Positions 1-7,793 of a DNA stretch of 64,000 nt are shown here, piece after piece. Source of the DNA: Halosolutus gelatinilyticus (GTDB taxonomy: Archaea > Halobacteriota > Halobacteria > Halobacteriales > Natrialbaceae). The stretch covers positions 2,852,001 to 2,916,000 of the forward strand of contig NZ_CP095491.1 of NCBI RefSeq assembly GCF_023028105.1. Reading direction: 5' to 3'. How positions within the stretch are numbered: position 1 is the stretch's first letter; every line of letters begins with the position of its first letter. The position numbers and the translations under genes are program-made. Under the pieces are notes generated by a model that saw only the letters and a program-made list of their open reading frames with translations, made no database searches and had not been told where the DNA came from.

Positions 1-32
1 CACTTACGCCCGCCTCGGGAATACGGCCGTGT

Positions 33-887
33 ATGGTCCGCGATCAGATCGATCGAATCGGCGTCGTCGGCGCGGGAACGATGGGCAGCGGGATCGCGCA
101 GGTCGCCGCGACCCACGGCTACGACGTCCGGATGCGGGACGTCGAACCCGAGTTCGTCGAGAACGGCTTCGGCAGCATCGAACACAGCCTCGATCGCCTC
201 GCGGGGAAGGACGCCCTTCCGGCGGACCCCGAGACGATCCGCGATCGGATCGAGGGGACGACCGACCTCGACGACCTCGCGGACTGCGATCTCGTCGTCG
301 AGGCCGCCCTCGAAAACATGGACGTCAAACGGGACATCTTCGCGGACCTCGAGTCGGTCTGCGACGATGACGTCCTGCTCGCGACCAACACGAGCACGCT
401 CTCGATCACCTCGATCGCGTCGGTGCTCGATCGGCCCGAGCGCGTCGTTGGCCTCCACTTCATGAATCCGGTTCCGATCATGACGGGCGTCGAGGTCGTC
501 GTCGGGCAGAAGACGACCGACGAGGCCGTCGAACTGGCCCACGAGATCGCCGAGGATCTCGAGAAGACGACCTGGGAGTCCGACGACAAGCCCGGCTTCG
601 TCACGAACCGGATCCTCATGCCCTGGATCAACGAGGGCATCCGAGCCTACGACGAGGGGGTCGCCACGAAGGAGGACATCGACGCGGGCATGGAACTCGG
701 CACGAACGTCCCGATGGGACCGCTGACGCTGGCAGACCACATCGGCCTCGACATCTGCTTGCACGCCTCCGAGACGCTGTACGAGGAACTCGGCGATCGG
801 TACAAGCCCGCCTACCTCCTGAAGCGGAAGGTCGAAGCCGGCGAACTCGGCAAGAAGACCGGGAAGGGATTCTACGAGTACGATTGA
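33..887 (+). CDS. 3-hydroxyacyl-CoA dehydrogenase (NAD-dependent)
   Basis: A 284-residue protein of the short 3-hydroxybutyryl/3-hydroxyacyl-CoA dehydrogenase family, which oxidises 3-hydroxyacyl-CoA to 3-ketoacyl-CoA with NAD in beta-oxidation. The N-terminus carries the dinucleotide-binding motif GAGTMG (residues 13-18); the second domain edge has TNTSTLSIT (about 119-127), the catalytic His lies in LHFMNP (His142), and the C-terminal helical domain starts near 195. Length matches stand-alone family members, so there is no fused enoyl-CoA hydratase domain. An acyl-CoA dehydrogenase lies 2.6 kb downstream on the same strand but not in an operon. Substrate chain length cannot be told from the sequence. 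Confidence 0.93.
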   Translation: MVRDQIDRIGVVGAGTMGSGIAQVAATHGYDVRMRDVEPEFVENGFGSIEHSLDRLAGKDALPADPETIRDRIEGTTDLDDLADCDLVVEAALENMDVKRDIFADLESVCDDDVLLATNTSTLSITSIASVLDRPERVVGLHFMNPVPIMTGVEVVVGQKTTDEAVELAHEIAEDLEKTTWESDDKPGFVTNRILMPWINEGIRAYDEGVATKEDIDAGMELGTNVPMGPLTLADHIGLDICLHASETLYEELGDRYKPAYLLKRKVEAGELGKKTGKGFYEYD

Positions 888-1052
888 GCCGATCGAGTAG
901 CTCACTCCACGGTTTCGGTCGTGGGTATTCTCTGCGATTCGCGTCGCGGAGTCATCGCTCTCGGAGTCGTCGCTCGTCTTCGCGCATTCTCTGTTGAATC
1001 CTGTTCTCAACTGTAGGTAATTATTTACGATCGCGCGACCGATTACGCGCCG

Positions 1053-2231
1053 ATGCGTACGTCCCTTCCCGCCCTAGTTGGCTGCAGTCTCCTCGTCGTC
1101 CTCGCGACCGCCGCCCTCGTCGGCGCGGCTCCCCCGCCCCTCGCCGTCTGCAGCGTCTGCGACGGACTCGACGGGGCGACCGATGGCGGCACGCTCGACA
1201 TTCACGTCGACGAGAACGGGGACTCGGAGTGGATCGCCCGCGTCCCCGTCGATGGCAACGCCGCCGACGCGTACCGGAGCGATCCCGCGGCGCTCGACGC
1301 GGCCGTCGAAGACGGCTGGCGTCGCTACGACACCGTCGGAGACGATCGCGACGACGTCGACGCGTCGATCTCCGAGCGAACCGTCGTCGTTCGGTACGCG
1401 GTCGACGACGTCGCCACGGCGGGCGTGGGCGACGGCTGGGTCTTCGATTACCTCTACGCCGGCGGGACGAACCAGCGGTACGAGCTCGCGGCGGACCGCG
1501 TGACGATTCACCTCCCGGACGGATACCAGGCGGCGAACGAACCGCCGAACGCCGTCGCCGAGGACGGAACGGTGACGTGGATAGCGAGCGACGCCCGCGG
1601 CGGAACCGGCGCTCCCGTCCAGAAGACGTACGTGACCTACGGCCGATCGGACGTCGTCGGAACGCTGGAATCGTGGGGATCGGGCTCGGTCGTCTTCGGG
1701 CCGCTGGTCCTCGAGCACACCGTCCGAGCCGGAATCGCTCCCGTCGCTCTTCTCGGGATCGCGACCGTCGCGGCCTCTACGGCCAGGACCGGTCGACTCT
1801 TGGTTCCGTTGGGTGGACCGGGTCGATCGGCGATCGAGCGCGGCGTCGATCGGCTCGGCGGGACCGTCGGTCGACGGACGCTCGTCGGAATCGCCGCCGG
1901 AACGGCGGGGGCCCTCGGCGGCCTCGGCTGGCTCCTCTCCGGTCCGGCCCTCGCGCTGCTCGCCGCCTCCTTCGGCCTCGCCGCGGCGCTGTTTCTGCCG
2001 CTCGGGTACGCGCTCGAGTGCGGGGAGTCCGCCTGGCAGTTCGGCGCGATAGCGGTGATCGCGCCGCTCGTCCCCGTCGCAGCGTTTTCACCGTACTACG
2101 TCTTCGGATTCGATCCCCTGTTCGCCGGCGTCCTCTTCGTCCCGTGGGGGGTCGGCGCCGGCGCTGTCGGTTATCTCTGTTCGCAGATCGGGCGACAAAC
2201 GGCCGTCGTTCGGCGGGCCGAACCGAACTAG
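1053..2231 (+). CDS. exported, membrane-anchored protein of unknown function with CxxC
   Basis: 392 residues with a signal-like hydrophobic N-terminus (residues 1-25), an extracellular beta-rich acidic domain (about 30-220) and four or five membrane helices at the C-terminus (about 226-243, 275-293, 296-320, 328-348, 356-376). A CxxC pair (Cys33, Cys36) sits just after the signal segment. The layout, an outer domain followed by a membrane bundle, is common in haloarchaeal proteins of unknown function; I recognise no catalytic motif. A TATA-like TTATTTAC at 1021-1028 lies about 25 nt before the ATG and supports this start and a leaderless transcript. It is convergent with the squalene synthase gene, whose stop is 23 nt away. 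Confidence 0.75.
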   Translation: MRTSLPALVGCSLLVVLATAALVGAAPPPLAVCSVCDGLDGATDGGTLDIHVDENGDSEWIARVPVDGNAADAYRSDPAALDAAVEDGWRRYDTVGDDRDDVDASISERTVVVRYAVDDVATAGVGDGWVFDYLYAGGTNQRYELAADRVTIHLPDGYQAANEPPNAVAEDGTVTWIASDARGGTGAPVQKTYVTYGRSDVVGTLESWGSGSVVFGPLVLEHTVRAGIAPVALLGIATVAASTARTGRLLVPLGGPGRSAIERGVDRLGGTVGRRTLVGIAAGTAGALGGLGWLLSGPALALLAASFGLAAALFLPLGYALECGESAWQFGAIAVIAPLVPVAAFSPYYVFGFDPLFAGVLFVPWGVGAGAVGYLCSQIGRQTAVVRRAEPN

Positions 2232-2254
2232 AACTCGAGACGTTTCGGCGTCGA

Positions 2255-3301
2255 TCAATCGTGGAGCGGTTTCTCGGCCATCTCGCTGCGGAGATCGGCG
2301 AGTCGCGATCGCGGGACGCCCTCCTCGAACTGCTGGAGGAGCGCGAACACCTCCGCGCGCGAGACCTTCACGTCGCCCTCGCGGATGACGTCTTCGGGCC
2401 GTTCGCGAAGTTCCCGCATCGTACCGACCGCGAGCAAGTACGGAATCGCCCACGCCGAGAGCCGGTTGCCGTGGGTCTCGGGGACGACTTCGAGGTAGCG
2501 CTGGGCGTCGTCCAGGTACGTCTCCGCCCGCCCGGTGACCCGTCTGATGACGTTCGTGACTCCGCTGTGATTCGAGGCGTCGGTGACGTTCTCGACGGCG
2601 ACGTCCTCCTCTTCGAGCCACTCGGCGGGCAGGTAGACGTTGTTCTCCTCGTGGTAGTCGTTCTCGACGTCCTTGGCGATGTTGACGAGTTGCAACAGCA
2701 ACGCGAACGAGCGGGCGTTCGAGCGCAGCTCGTCGGCGCGCTCCTGAGAGGCGCCGCGGGCCACGAGCCCGGTGATCAGCGTCCCGACGGTGCCGGCGGC
2801 GTACCAGCAGTACTCTTCGAGTTCCTCCAGGGTCTGCAGCCGTAATCCGCCGTGGTCCGCGTACCGATCGGTGAACATCGCCATCCCGTCGACGAGCTCC
2901 CGAACGGGATCGCGCATGATCTCCCGAGGCTCCGCCTCGAGCGATTCGAAGGTCCGCAGGACCTGCGGCGTCTTGGCCACGACCTCCCAGTCGCTGTCTC
3001 GGCTGTCGGGGAGCCACGGCTCGACGGCGTCCATGAACTCGCCGACCGTCAGCTCGTCGTCGGGATCGAGCAGCCGATCGTACGCGGTCAGCAGCTCCGT
3101 CTGCGTCTCCGGCGGGATGTGGCCGGCGTCTTCGATGGTATCCGCGATCCGACAGAGCAGGTAGCCGAGGCAGATGTGCGTCGCCATCGGCTCGTCGAGT
3201 CGATCGATAGTGATCGAAAAAGTCCGCGAAACGCCGTGTACCGCCTCGAAACACCATTCGAGGTCGGCGTCGACTGTTTCTTCGTGCTGGCCCGTGGTCA
3301 T
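2255..3301 (-). CDS. squalene/phytoene synthase family protein
   Basis: 348 residues of the trans-isoprenyl diphosphate synthase (head-to-head) family. Two Asp-rich magnesium-diphosphate sites are visible: DTIED (residues 54-58, inside RIADTIED) and DVENDYHEEN in the second half. The family condenses two C15 or C20 isoprenyl diphosphates to make squalene or phytoene. The N-terminal motif VSRTFSITI and the IADTIED form fit squalene synthase better than phytoene synthase, which would supply squalene and menaquinone-associated membrane lipids; this choice is inference. The gene is transcribed divergently from the acyl-CoA dehydrogenase gene. The ATG at 3301 directly precedes the conserved start of the domain. 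Confidence 0.87.
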   Translation of the reverse strand: MTTGQHEETVDADLEWCFEAVHGVSRTFSITIDRLDEPMATHICLGYLLCRIADTIEDAGHIPPETQTELLTAYDRLLDPDDELTVGEFMDAVEPWLPDSRDSDWEVVAKTPQVLRTFESLEAEPREIMRDPVRELVDGMAMFTDRYADHGGLRLQTLEELEEYCWYAAGTVGTLITGLVARGASQERADELRSNARSFALLLQLVNIAKDVENDYHEENNVYLPAEWLEEEDVAVENVTDASNHSGVTNVIRRVTGRAETYLDDAQRYLEVVPETHGNRLSAWAIPYLLAVGTMRELRERPEDVIREGDVKVSRAEVFALLQQFEEGVPRSRLADLRSEMAEKPLHD

Positions 3302-3497
3302 CTAACGGATGGGTTTTGTTCCCATCCGGGAAAAACACCGTGGTCCCGGCGGGATATTCCGATCGTTGACAAATTTGCCAGCGGGAGACGGCAGACCCCG
3401 CACCTCGCGAGGACGAACATCGCGATCGCGATACACGAGAGTGAACGGGAGACCGATTGGAACAACAGTAAAGAACCGACCGATCGACAGTCGTGGT

Positions 3498-4643
3498 ATG
3501 GACTTCGCGCTCTCAGCCGAACAACGGCAGATCCGGGACATGGTTTCGGAGTTCGTCGACGAGGAGATCGTGCCGATCGCCGGCGAGATCGACCACGACG
3601 ACGAGTTCCCCCGCGACCTCGTGAGCGAGATGGCGGAACTGGGGCTGCTGGGAATGCCCTTCCCCGAGGAGTACGGCGGCGCCGGCTTGGATTACCACTC
3701 CTACGCGATCGGCCTCGAGGAGATCTCCCGCGGCTCCGGCGGGCTGGGAACGATCGTCGCGGCCCACACCTCGCTGGCGGGCAACATGCTCTACGAGTTC
3801 GGCGACGAGGCCCAAAAGGAGGAGTTCCTGACGCCGCTCGCGGAGGGAACTGACATCGGTGCGTTCGCGCTCTCGGAGGCCGGCGCGGGGAGCGACGTGC
3901 CGGCGATGGAGACCACCGCCGAAGAGGAGGGCGACGAGTACGTGATCAACGGCGGGAAGCTCTGGATCTCGAACGGCTCCGTCGCGGACACGATCACCCT
4001 GTTCGCGAAGACGGACCCCGACGCCGGCAATAAGGGCATTTCGTCGTTCGTCGTCCGGCCCGAGGAGGACGACGGCTTCATCGTCGAAGGTACGGAGGAG
4101 AAACTCGGCGACAAGGGGTGTCCGACGGCGGAACTCCGCTTCGACGACCTCCGGATCCCGGAATCGCGCCGGCTCGGCGAGGAGGGCGAGGGCTTCGTCC
4201 ACGCCCTGAAGACCCTGAACGGCGGCCGCATCACGATCGCCGCCCGGAGCGTCGGCATCGCCCGTGCCGCGTTCGACGAGGCCCGCGACTACGCCCGCGA
4301 GCGCGAGCAGTTCGGCCAGCCGATCGGCGAGTTCCAGGCGATCAAGCACAAGCTGGCCGACATGGACACGAAGATCCAGGCCTCCCGGATGCTCATGCAC
4401 AAAGCCGCGGACAAGAAGATTCGCGGCGAGACCTTCATCAAGGACGCCGCCCAGGCCAAACTCTACGCCTCCGAGGTCAGCCGCGAGGTCGCCAACGAGG
4501 GCATCCAGATCCACGGCGGCTACGGCTACACCAAGGACTTCCCCGCCGAACGGTTCTACCGCGACGCCAAGCTCAACGAGATCTACGAGGGGACGAGCGA
4601 AGTGCTCCGGAACACGATCGGCGATCAGGTACTTTCCGAGTAA
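3498..4643 (+). CDS. acyl-CoA dehydrogenase
   Basis: 381 residues, the usual length for the FAD-dependent acyl-CoA dehydrogenase family, which introduces the 2,3 double bond in acyl-CoA and passes electrons to ETF. The N-terminal helical domain (1-120), middle beta domain with the signature ALSEAGAGSD and WISNG, and the C-terminal helical domain are all present. The catalytic base is Glu364 in EIYEGTSEV near the C-terminus, the position typical of short/medium-chain enzymes. I chose ATG 3498 because homologues begin with MDFxLSxEQ; the frame is open further upstream to 3309, but that stretch is Arg-rich and unlike a protein. No ETF genes are in the window. Confidence 0.95.
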   Translation: MDFALSAEQRQIRDMVSEFVDEEIVPIAGEIDHDDEFPRDLVSEMAELGLLGMPFPEEYGGAGLDYHSYAIGLEEISRGSGGLGTIVAAHTSLAGNMLYEFGDEAQKEEFLTPLAEGTDIGAFALSEAGAGSDVPAMETTAEEEGDEYVINGGKLWISNGSVADTITLFAKTDPDAGNKGISSFVVRPEEDDGFIVEGTEEKLGDKGCPTAELRFDDLRIPESRRLGEEGEGFVHALKTLNGGRITIAARSVGIARAAFDEARDYAREREQFGQPIGEFQAIKHKLADMDTKIQASRMLMHKAADKKIRGETFIKDAAQAKLYASEVSREVANEGIQIHGGYGYTKDFPAERFYRDAKLNEIYEGTSEVLRNTIGDQVLSE

Positions 4644-4760
4644 GCCGGATCGACCCGATCGGCGCCACGAGTTACCCGGCTCGATCGAACCGAGCCCGAA
4701 AGACGGGGTTCGTATCCCGGCGATCGTGCCCGTCCGAAGCCCGCAGAGAACGGTGACGGC

Positions 4761-5204
4761 TTACGCCGATCCGCTGTGGCGATGGGAGTCGATCCGTTTC
4801 ACGTCCCGTTCGAGATAGTCCGGAGCGTCCTCGCGGTCGGCGATCTCGGCCGTCGACAACCAGAAGACGTCGACGACTTCGGCGGGCGATCGCGGACGTG
4901 CGGTACTCGACTCGTGTTCGCAGAGGGTCACGATGTTGAGACACCGTGTTCCGTCGTCGGCTTCGAACGTTCTACTCAAGACGTATTCGACGGTGCCGAC
5001 CTCGACGCCGACCTCTTCGCGCAGTTCGCGCCTCGCGGTCGCCTCGATGGTCGCTTCCCCGCCTGGTTCCTGTTCGACTTTTCCGCCCGGGAATCCTAGC
5101 TTCCCGCCGGCGTGGTCCTCTTCGGCGGCGCGTTCGATGAGGAGGTATTCCTCGTCTCGAACGACGGCGCCCTGCACGTTCACTACATACTCGTCCGAGC
5201 CCAT
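4761..5204 (-). CDS. Nudix hydrolase
   Basis: 147-residue Nudix protein. The Nudix box is GGKVE...GGEATIEATARRELREEVGV; the metal-binding REL-R-EE-VG core is intact, but the segment between the first Glu and REL is one residue longer than the canonical 7. Members hydrolyse nucleoside diphosphates linked to another moiety; the MutT-like N-terminus (VVNVQGAVVRDEEYLLIERA) suggests a nucleotide-pool or NDP-sugar substrate, but the exact one is unknown. It is the last of three minus-strand genes after the membrane zincin and PadR genes, with a 66-nt gap to PadR. Confidence 0.9.
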   Translation of the reverse strand: MGSDEYVVNVQGAVVRDEEYLLIERAAEEDHAGGKLGFPGGKVEQEPGGEATIEATARRELREEVGVEVGTVEYVLSRTFEADDGTRCLNIVTLCEHESSTARPRSPAEVVDVFWLSTAEIADREDAPDYLERDVKRIDSHRHSGSA

Positions 5205-5270
5205 TTGCCCGCTGTTCCGATCAGTCGTAGATAAACCTGCTGACCCGAGCCAGTCGTCTCCGACAGGGTG

Positions 5271-5564
5271 TCACTCGGTGTCGCCGTTCGCGTCGAGGCT
5301 CGATCGCATCCACTCGTAGTGTTCTCGCACCCGCCGTTCGCCGGCCTCGGTCAGCGCGTACACGTCGTGGATCCCCTCGGTCCGCTCCTCGACGAATCCC
5401 GCGTCGACCAGCGCCGACAGCGAGCCGTAGAACGACTTCGGTTCGATGTGCTCGTCGTAGTGGGACTCGAGTTGGGATTTCAGCCGCTGGCCCCGCATCT
5501 CGCCGCCGGCCGCGAGCAGAACACACGTGTCGCGTCGTCGACCGCTCTGGAGCCACTTCGCCAT
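5271..5564 (-). CDS. PadR-like winged-helix transcriptional regulator
   Basis: 97 residues beginning MAKWLQSGRRRDTCVLLA, a form typical of small haloarchaeal PadR-family winged-helix proteins. The recognition part is KSFYGSLSALVDAGFVEERTEGIHDVYALTEAG, with the wing ending in the YALTEAG motif; a short C-terminal helix follows. The frame is open for 37 more codons upstream, but that part is low-complexity and overlaps no recognisable domain, so ATG 5564 is preferred. It lies between a Nudix gene and a membrane zincin gene on the same strand and may regulate either. Confidence 0.85.
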   Translation of the reverse strand: MAKWLQSGRRRDTCVLLAAGGEMRGQRLKSQLESHYDEHIEPKSFYGSLSALVDAGFVEERTEGIHDVYALTEAGERRVREHYEWMRSSLDANGDTE

Positions 5565-5656
5565 GCGTTGGCTCGATATCGATCGGGGAATCGCTCGAAC
5601 GTTACGGTCCGCGATCCCCACACTCGGCGACGCGGGTTCGGCCGCGTCGGGATCGG

Positions 5657-6568
5657 TCAACCGAGCGCTCGCCACAGCCGATCGATCGCGACCTGTACGA
5701 GCCCGCCGGCGATCGCGACGGCCGCCAGCAGCCGGGCGCCGAGCGCGAGGTGGACGCTGCCGCCCGGCTGGCGTTCGTGTCGGAAGAGCAGCCAGCCGTC
5801 GCCGGCGAGGACCACGTCTCCGTCGCCGACGGTCAGCGAGTAGAAGACGAGGACGAGCAGTGCACCCGCGATCAGGACGGTCGCGGCGACGACGCCGAGG
5901 ACGAACCTCGAGAGCGCACTCGGCTCCGAGAGCCGTTCGTCGCGGGCTTCGGTCGGTCCGTAGATGCCGAACCCCCGCCCATCACCGTCCGGGAGCGCAG
6001 TGATCCGAACGTCGGCCGGGTACCGACAGAGGACGCCGGCCATCCAGCAGTCGCCGATCGAGCCGGCGACGTTGACGGCGAGCGCGACGACGAGCAGGGT
6101 CGAGGGGACGATCGCCATTGCCAGGACGCCGACGGCTGTGATGCCGACGAGCGGGGCGAGCACCACGACGAGTACCTGATTGCGCGAATAGCTCGCCCCG
6201 TCCGCCGCGGCGTAGGCGTACGGCAGCAGGAAGCGCGAGACCCCGACCCCGTAGGTGCGGGATCCGCCGTACCGGGCCATGAACAGCCCGTGGACGAGTT
6301 CGTGCGGAGCGACGACGAGCACGATCAGCCCCAGCGTGGCGACGAGCCAGCCGATCGCGTCCGGCGGCGCGGTCGCAGGCACGACGATCGGTTCGAACGA
6401 CTCGCCGCGAACCGCGGCCCGGAGGTGTCCGAAGCCGTAGGCGGACGCGAAAAAGGCGACGACCGAGACGACGATCGTCCGGACCGCGATCGCCCGGCTC
6501 ACGCGAACGGTCGCGATCGGCCGGGAGGGCTGTGACGTGTCGGCCGTCGGCGCTGTCACGACCCACAC
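5657..6568 (-). CDS. DUF3267-type membrane zincin metallopeptidase
   Basis: 303 residues with about six membrane helices and a zincin motif HELVH (residues 89-93) at the start of a membrane-embedded segment. This matches the DUF3267 family of putative membrane zinc peptidases. A candidate third ligand is Asp173 in GSIGDCWMAG. The start codon is GTG at 6568; a second in-frame GTG three codons later is also possible. Substrate is unknown; site-2-protease-like roles in regulated membrane proteolysis are inferred from the fold only. It is the first gene of a three-gene minus-strand run (zincin, PadR, Nudix). Confidence 0.82.
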   Translation of the reverse strand: MWVVTAPTADTSQPSRPIATVRVSRAIAVRTIVVSVVAFFASAYGFGHLRAAVRGESFEPIVVPATAPPDAIGWLVATLGLIVLVVAPHELVHGLFMARYGGSRTYGVGVSRFLLPYAYAAADGASYSRNQVLVVVLAPLVGITAVGVLAMAIVPSTLLVVALAVNVAGSIGDCWMAGVLCRYPADVRITALPDGDGRGFGIYGPTEARDERLSEPSALSRFVLGVVAATVLIAGALLVLVFYSLTVGDGDVVLAGDGWLLFRHERQPGGSVHLALGARLLAAVAIAGGLVQVAIDRLWRALG

Positions 6569-6948
6569 TCTCGACGGAGCCGAAAAATGAATGTCGGTGT
6601 CGATTCGTTCGACGTGGGCGCAGGTGCGGAGTCCGCGGTACGGAAACGATTACGAACACCACGGAAGTCCCTGGCGTTGAGCGGAAGCTTGCTTCCGCGA
6701 TGCTCGGGAGAACGCAGCTCTCCCGAGCATCGCAGACGCTCCGCGTCTGCTCAACGGCAGCACCTTTCAGTCCCACCCGTAGCGGTTGACCAGGATGCCA
6801 CCGCGGGTGGGACTGAAAGGTGCTGTCGTGGTGTTTTCGATGCTGACTGACCACCCAAGATAGTACCCAAATCCCCCCGTCGATCGGAATCGGATGACTC
6901 CTAGCCGGAATCGACAGGTTCCCGGTGGTCGGTTCCCGAGTGACACGC
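6569..6948. other. intergenic region carrying a multi-hairpin element
   Basis: No convincing gene. The centre (6655-6835) is filled by nested inverted repeats described as a separate feature. The left edge is the promoter region of the minus-strand zincin gene, and the right edge leads to the small plus-strand gene starting at 6949. Confidence 0.7.
6655..6835. repeat. multi-branched palindromic element (MITE/REP-like)
   Basis: A 181-bp element bounded by a perfect 9-bp inverted repeat AACACCACG (6655-6663) / CGTGGTGTT (6827-6835). Inside is an 8-bp stem (6675-6682 / 6749-6756) closing three perfect hairpins: 6681-6688/6691-6698, 6699-6711/6719-6731 and 6732-6739/6743-6750. It is followed by a perfect 22-bp stem (6758-6779 / 6804-6825) with a 24-nt loop. 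No transposase is present. The form resembles REP/BIME or MITE elements, or a solo end of an IS200/IS605-type element; that assignment is inference. The perfect stems are directly visible. Confidence 0.8.
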
Positions 6949-7248
6949 ATGACCGACGCGGACCACATCGCCGAGGCGAACGGCATTCGGGCCAGCTACG
7001 AGGAGACCGAGACGGAGCGGATCCTCGAATTCCGATCGATCGACGACTCGACGCGCGCGAGCGGGACCGCCGCGATCGCCCAGAACAGAGAGGGCTACGC
7101 GATGTTGAAGGTCCGGTCGACGGCCGACGGCGACGAACTCGAGCGGTACTACGGGTTCGATATGGCGCTCGATCACGCGGGGGAAGTACTCGGCGTCTCG
7201 CCACGCGAGTTGCCGGTTCCAGAGGCGGCCGCGGATATGGGGATGTGA
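6949..7248 (+). CDS. small conserved haloarchaeal protein, unknown function
   Basis: 99 residues starting MTDADHIAEANGIRAS. Acidic, with a mixed alpha/beta composition and no membrane segment, signal peptide or cysteine pair. The composition and codon use are those of a genuine haloarchaeal gene, and the pattern (EETETERILEF, AMLKVRSTADGDELERYYGFDMALDHAGEVLGVSPRELP) looks like a small globular domain. I do not recognise a function. Eight extra upstream codons are open but start within a likely untranslated region, so ATG 6949 is preferred. It is convergent with the zinc-finger gene. Confidence 0.72.
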   Translation: MTDADHIAEANGIRASYEETETERILEFRSIDDSTRASGTAAIAQNREGYAMLKVRSTADGDELERYYGFDMALDHAGEVLGVSPRELPVPEAAADMGM

Positions 7249-7310
7249 CCCGCACGAATCGTTTCGTGCTCGTCGATCGCCGCTGACGGCGCTCGGGTGA
7301 CAACCGCCGT

Positions 7311-7661
7311 TCAGGCGACAAGCGCGTAGACGATGAGAAACAGGAAGTACAGCAGGATGAGCGATCCGAGGACGTACAACCGAAATCGGCGGAGTGCCGC
7401 GGTTTCCTCGCGGGCGGCGCGTTCGAAGGCCGCGCGCTCCCGATCGGAGAGCCGATCGGGGTGTTCGATCCCCTGATGGAGCGATCGCTGGCGCCGCCGT
7501 CGGAACGGCCGACCGCAGTAGGGACAGCGGACCGCCGCTGCTTCGTCCGGCACGGCGGTCGCCGGAATCGAGCGGGTCGTCGCGCCCCGCTGGATGTCGG
7601 TCTCGGGTTCGGATTCGGCGTCGCGAGTCGCCACGATCGCAGGGACGACCTCGACACTCAT
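7311..7661 (-). CDS. C2H2-type zinc-finger protein with C-terminal membrane anchor
   Basis: 116 residues. A disordered acidic N-terminus is followed by one zinc finger, CPYCGRPF...H...H (Cys46, Cys49, His62, His67), a charged helix (SDRERAAFERAAREETAALRR) and one membrane helix at the very C-terminus (about 95-115). Tail-anchored zinc-finger proteins of this size are common in haloarchaea; a role in binding nucleic acid or protein at the membrane is inference. It is divergent from the heme A pathway fusion gene (start to start 132 nt), which suggests shared regulation. The frame is open far upstream, but that part is the antisense of the fusion gene. Confidence 0.78.
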   Translation of the reverse strand: MSVEVVPAIVATRDAESEPETDIQRGATTRSIPATAVPDEAAAVRCPYCGRPFRRRRQRSLHQGIEHPDRLSDRERAAFERAAREETAALRRFRLYVLGSLILLYFLFLIVYALVA

Positions 7662-7793
7662 TGTTCTTCGGCCGACTTCCGCATCCGGTAACCGCCGTAC
7701 TGCGTGCCAGACACTCGCGTAATCGGTCACTACCGACCGGGAAAAAGCGGGAGCCATAAATATCCAGAGTCGAAGGTTCACACGAGAATAGCC

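Noticed and set aside
6758-6825. Inverted repeats with a GTGGGACTGAAAGG segment, considered as a CRISPR repeat
   Set aside because: There are only two arms in inverted orientation, with no regular spacers and no cas genes.
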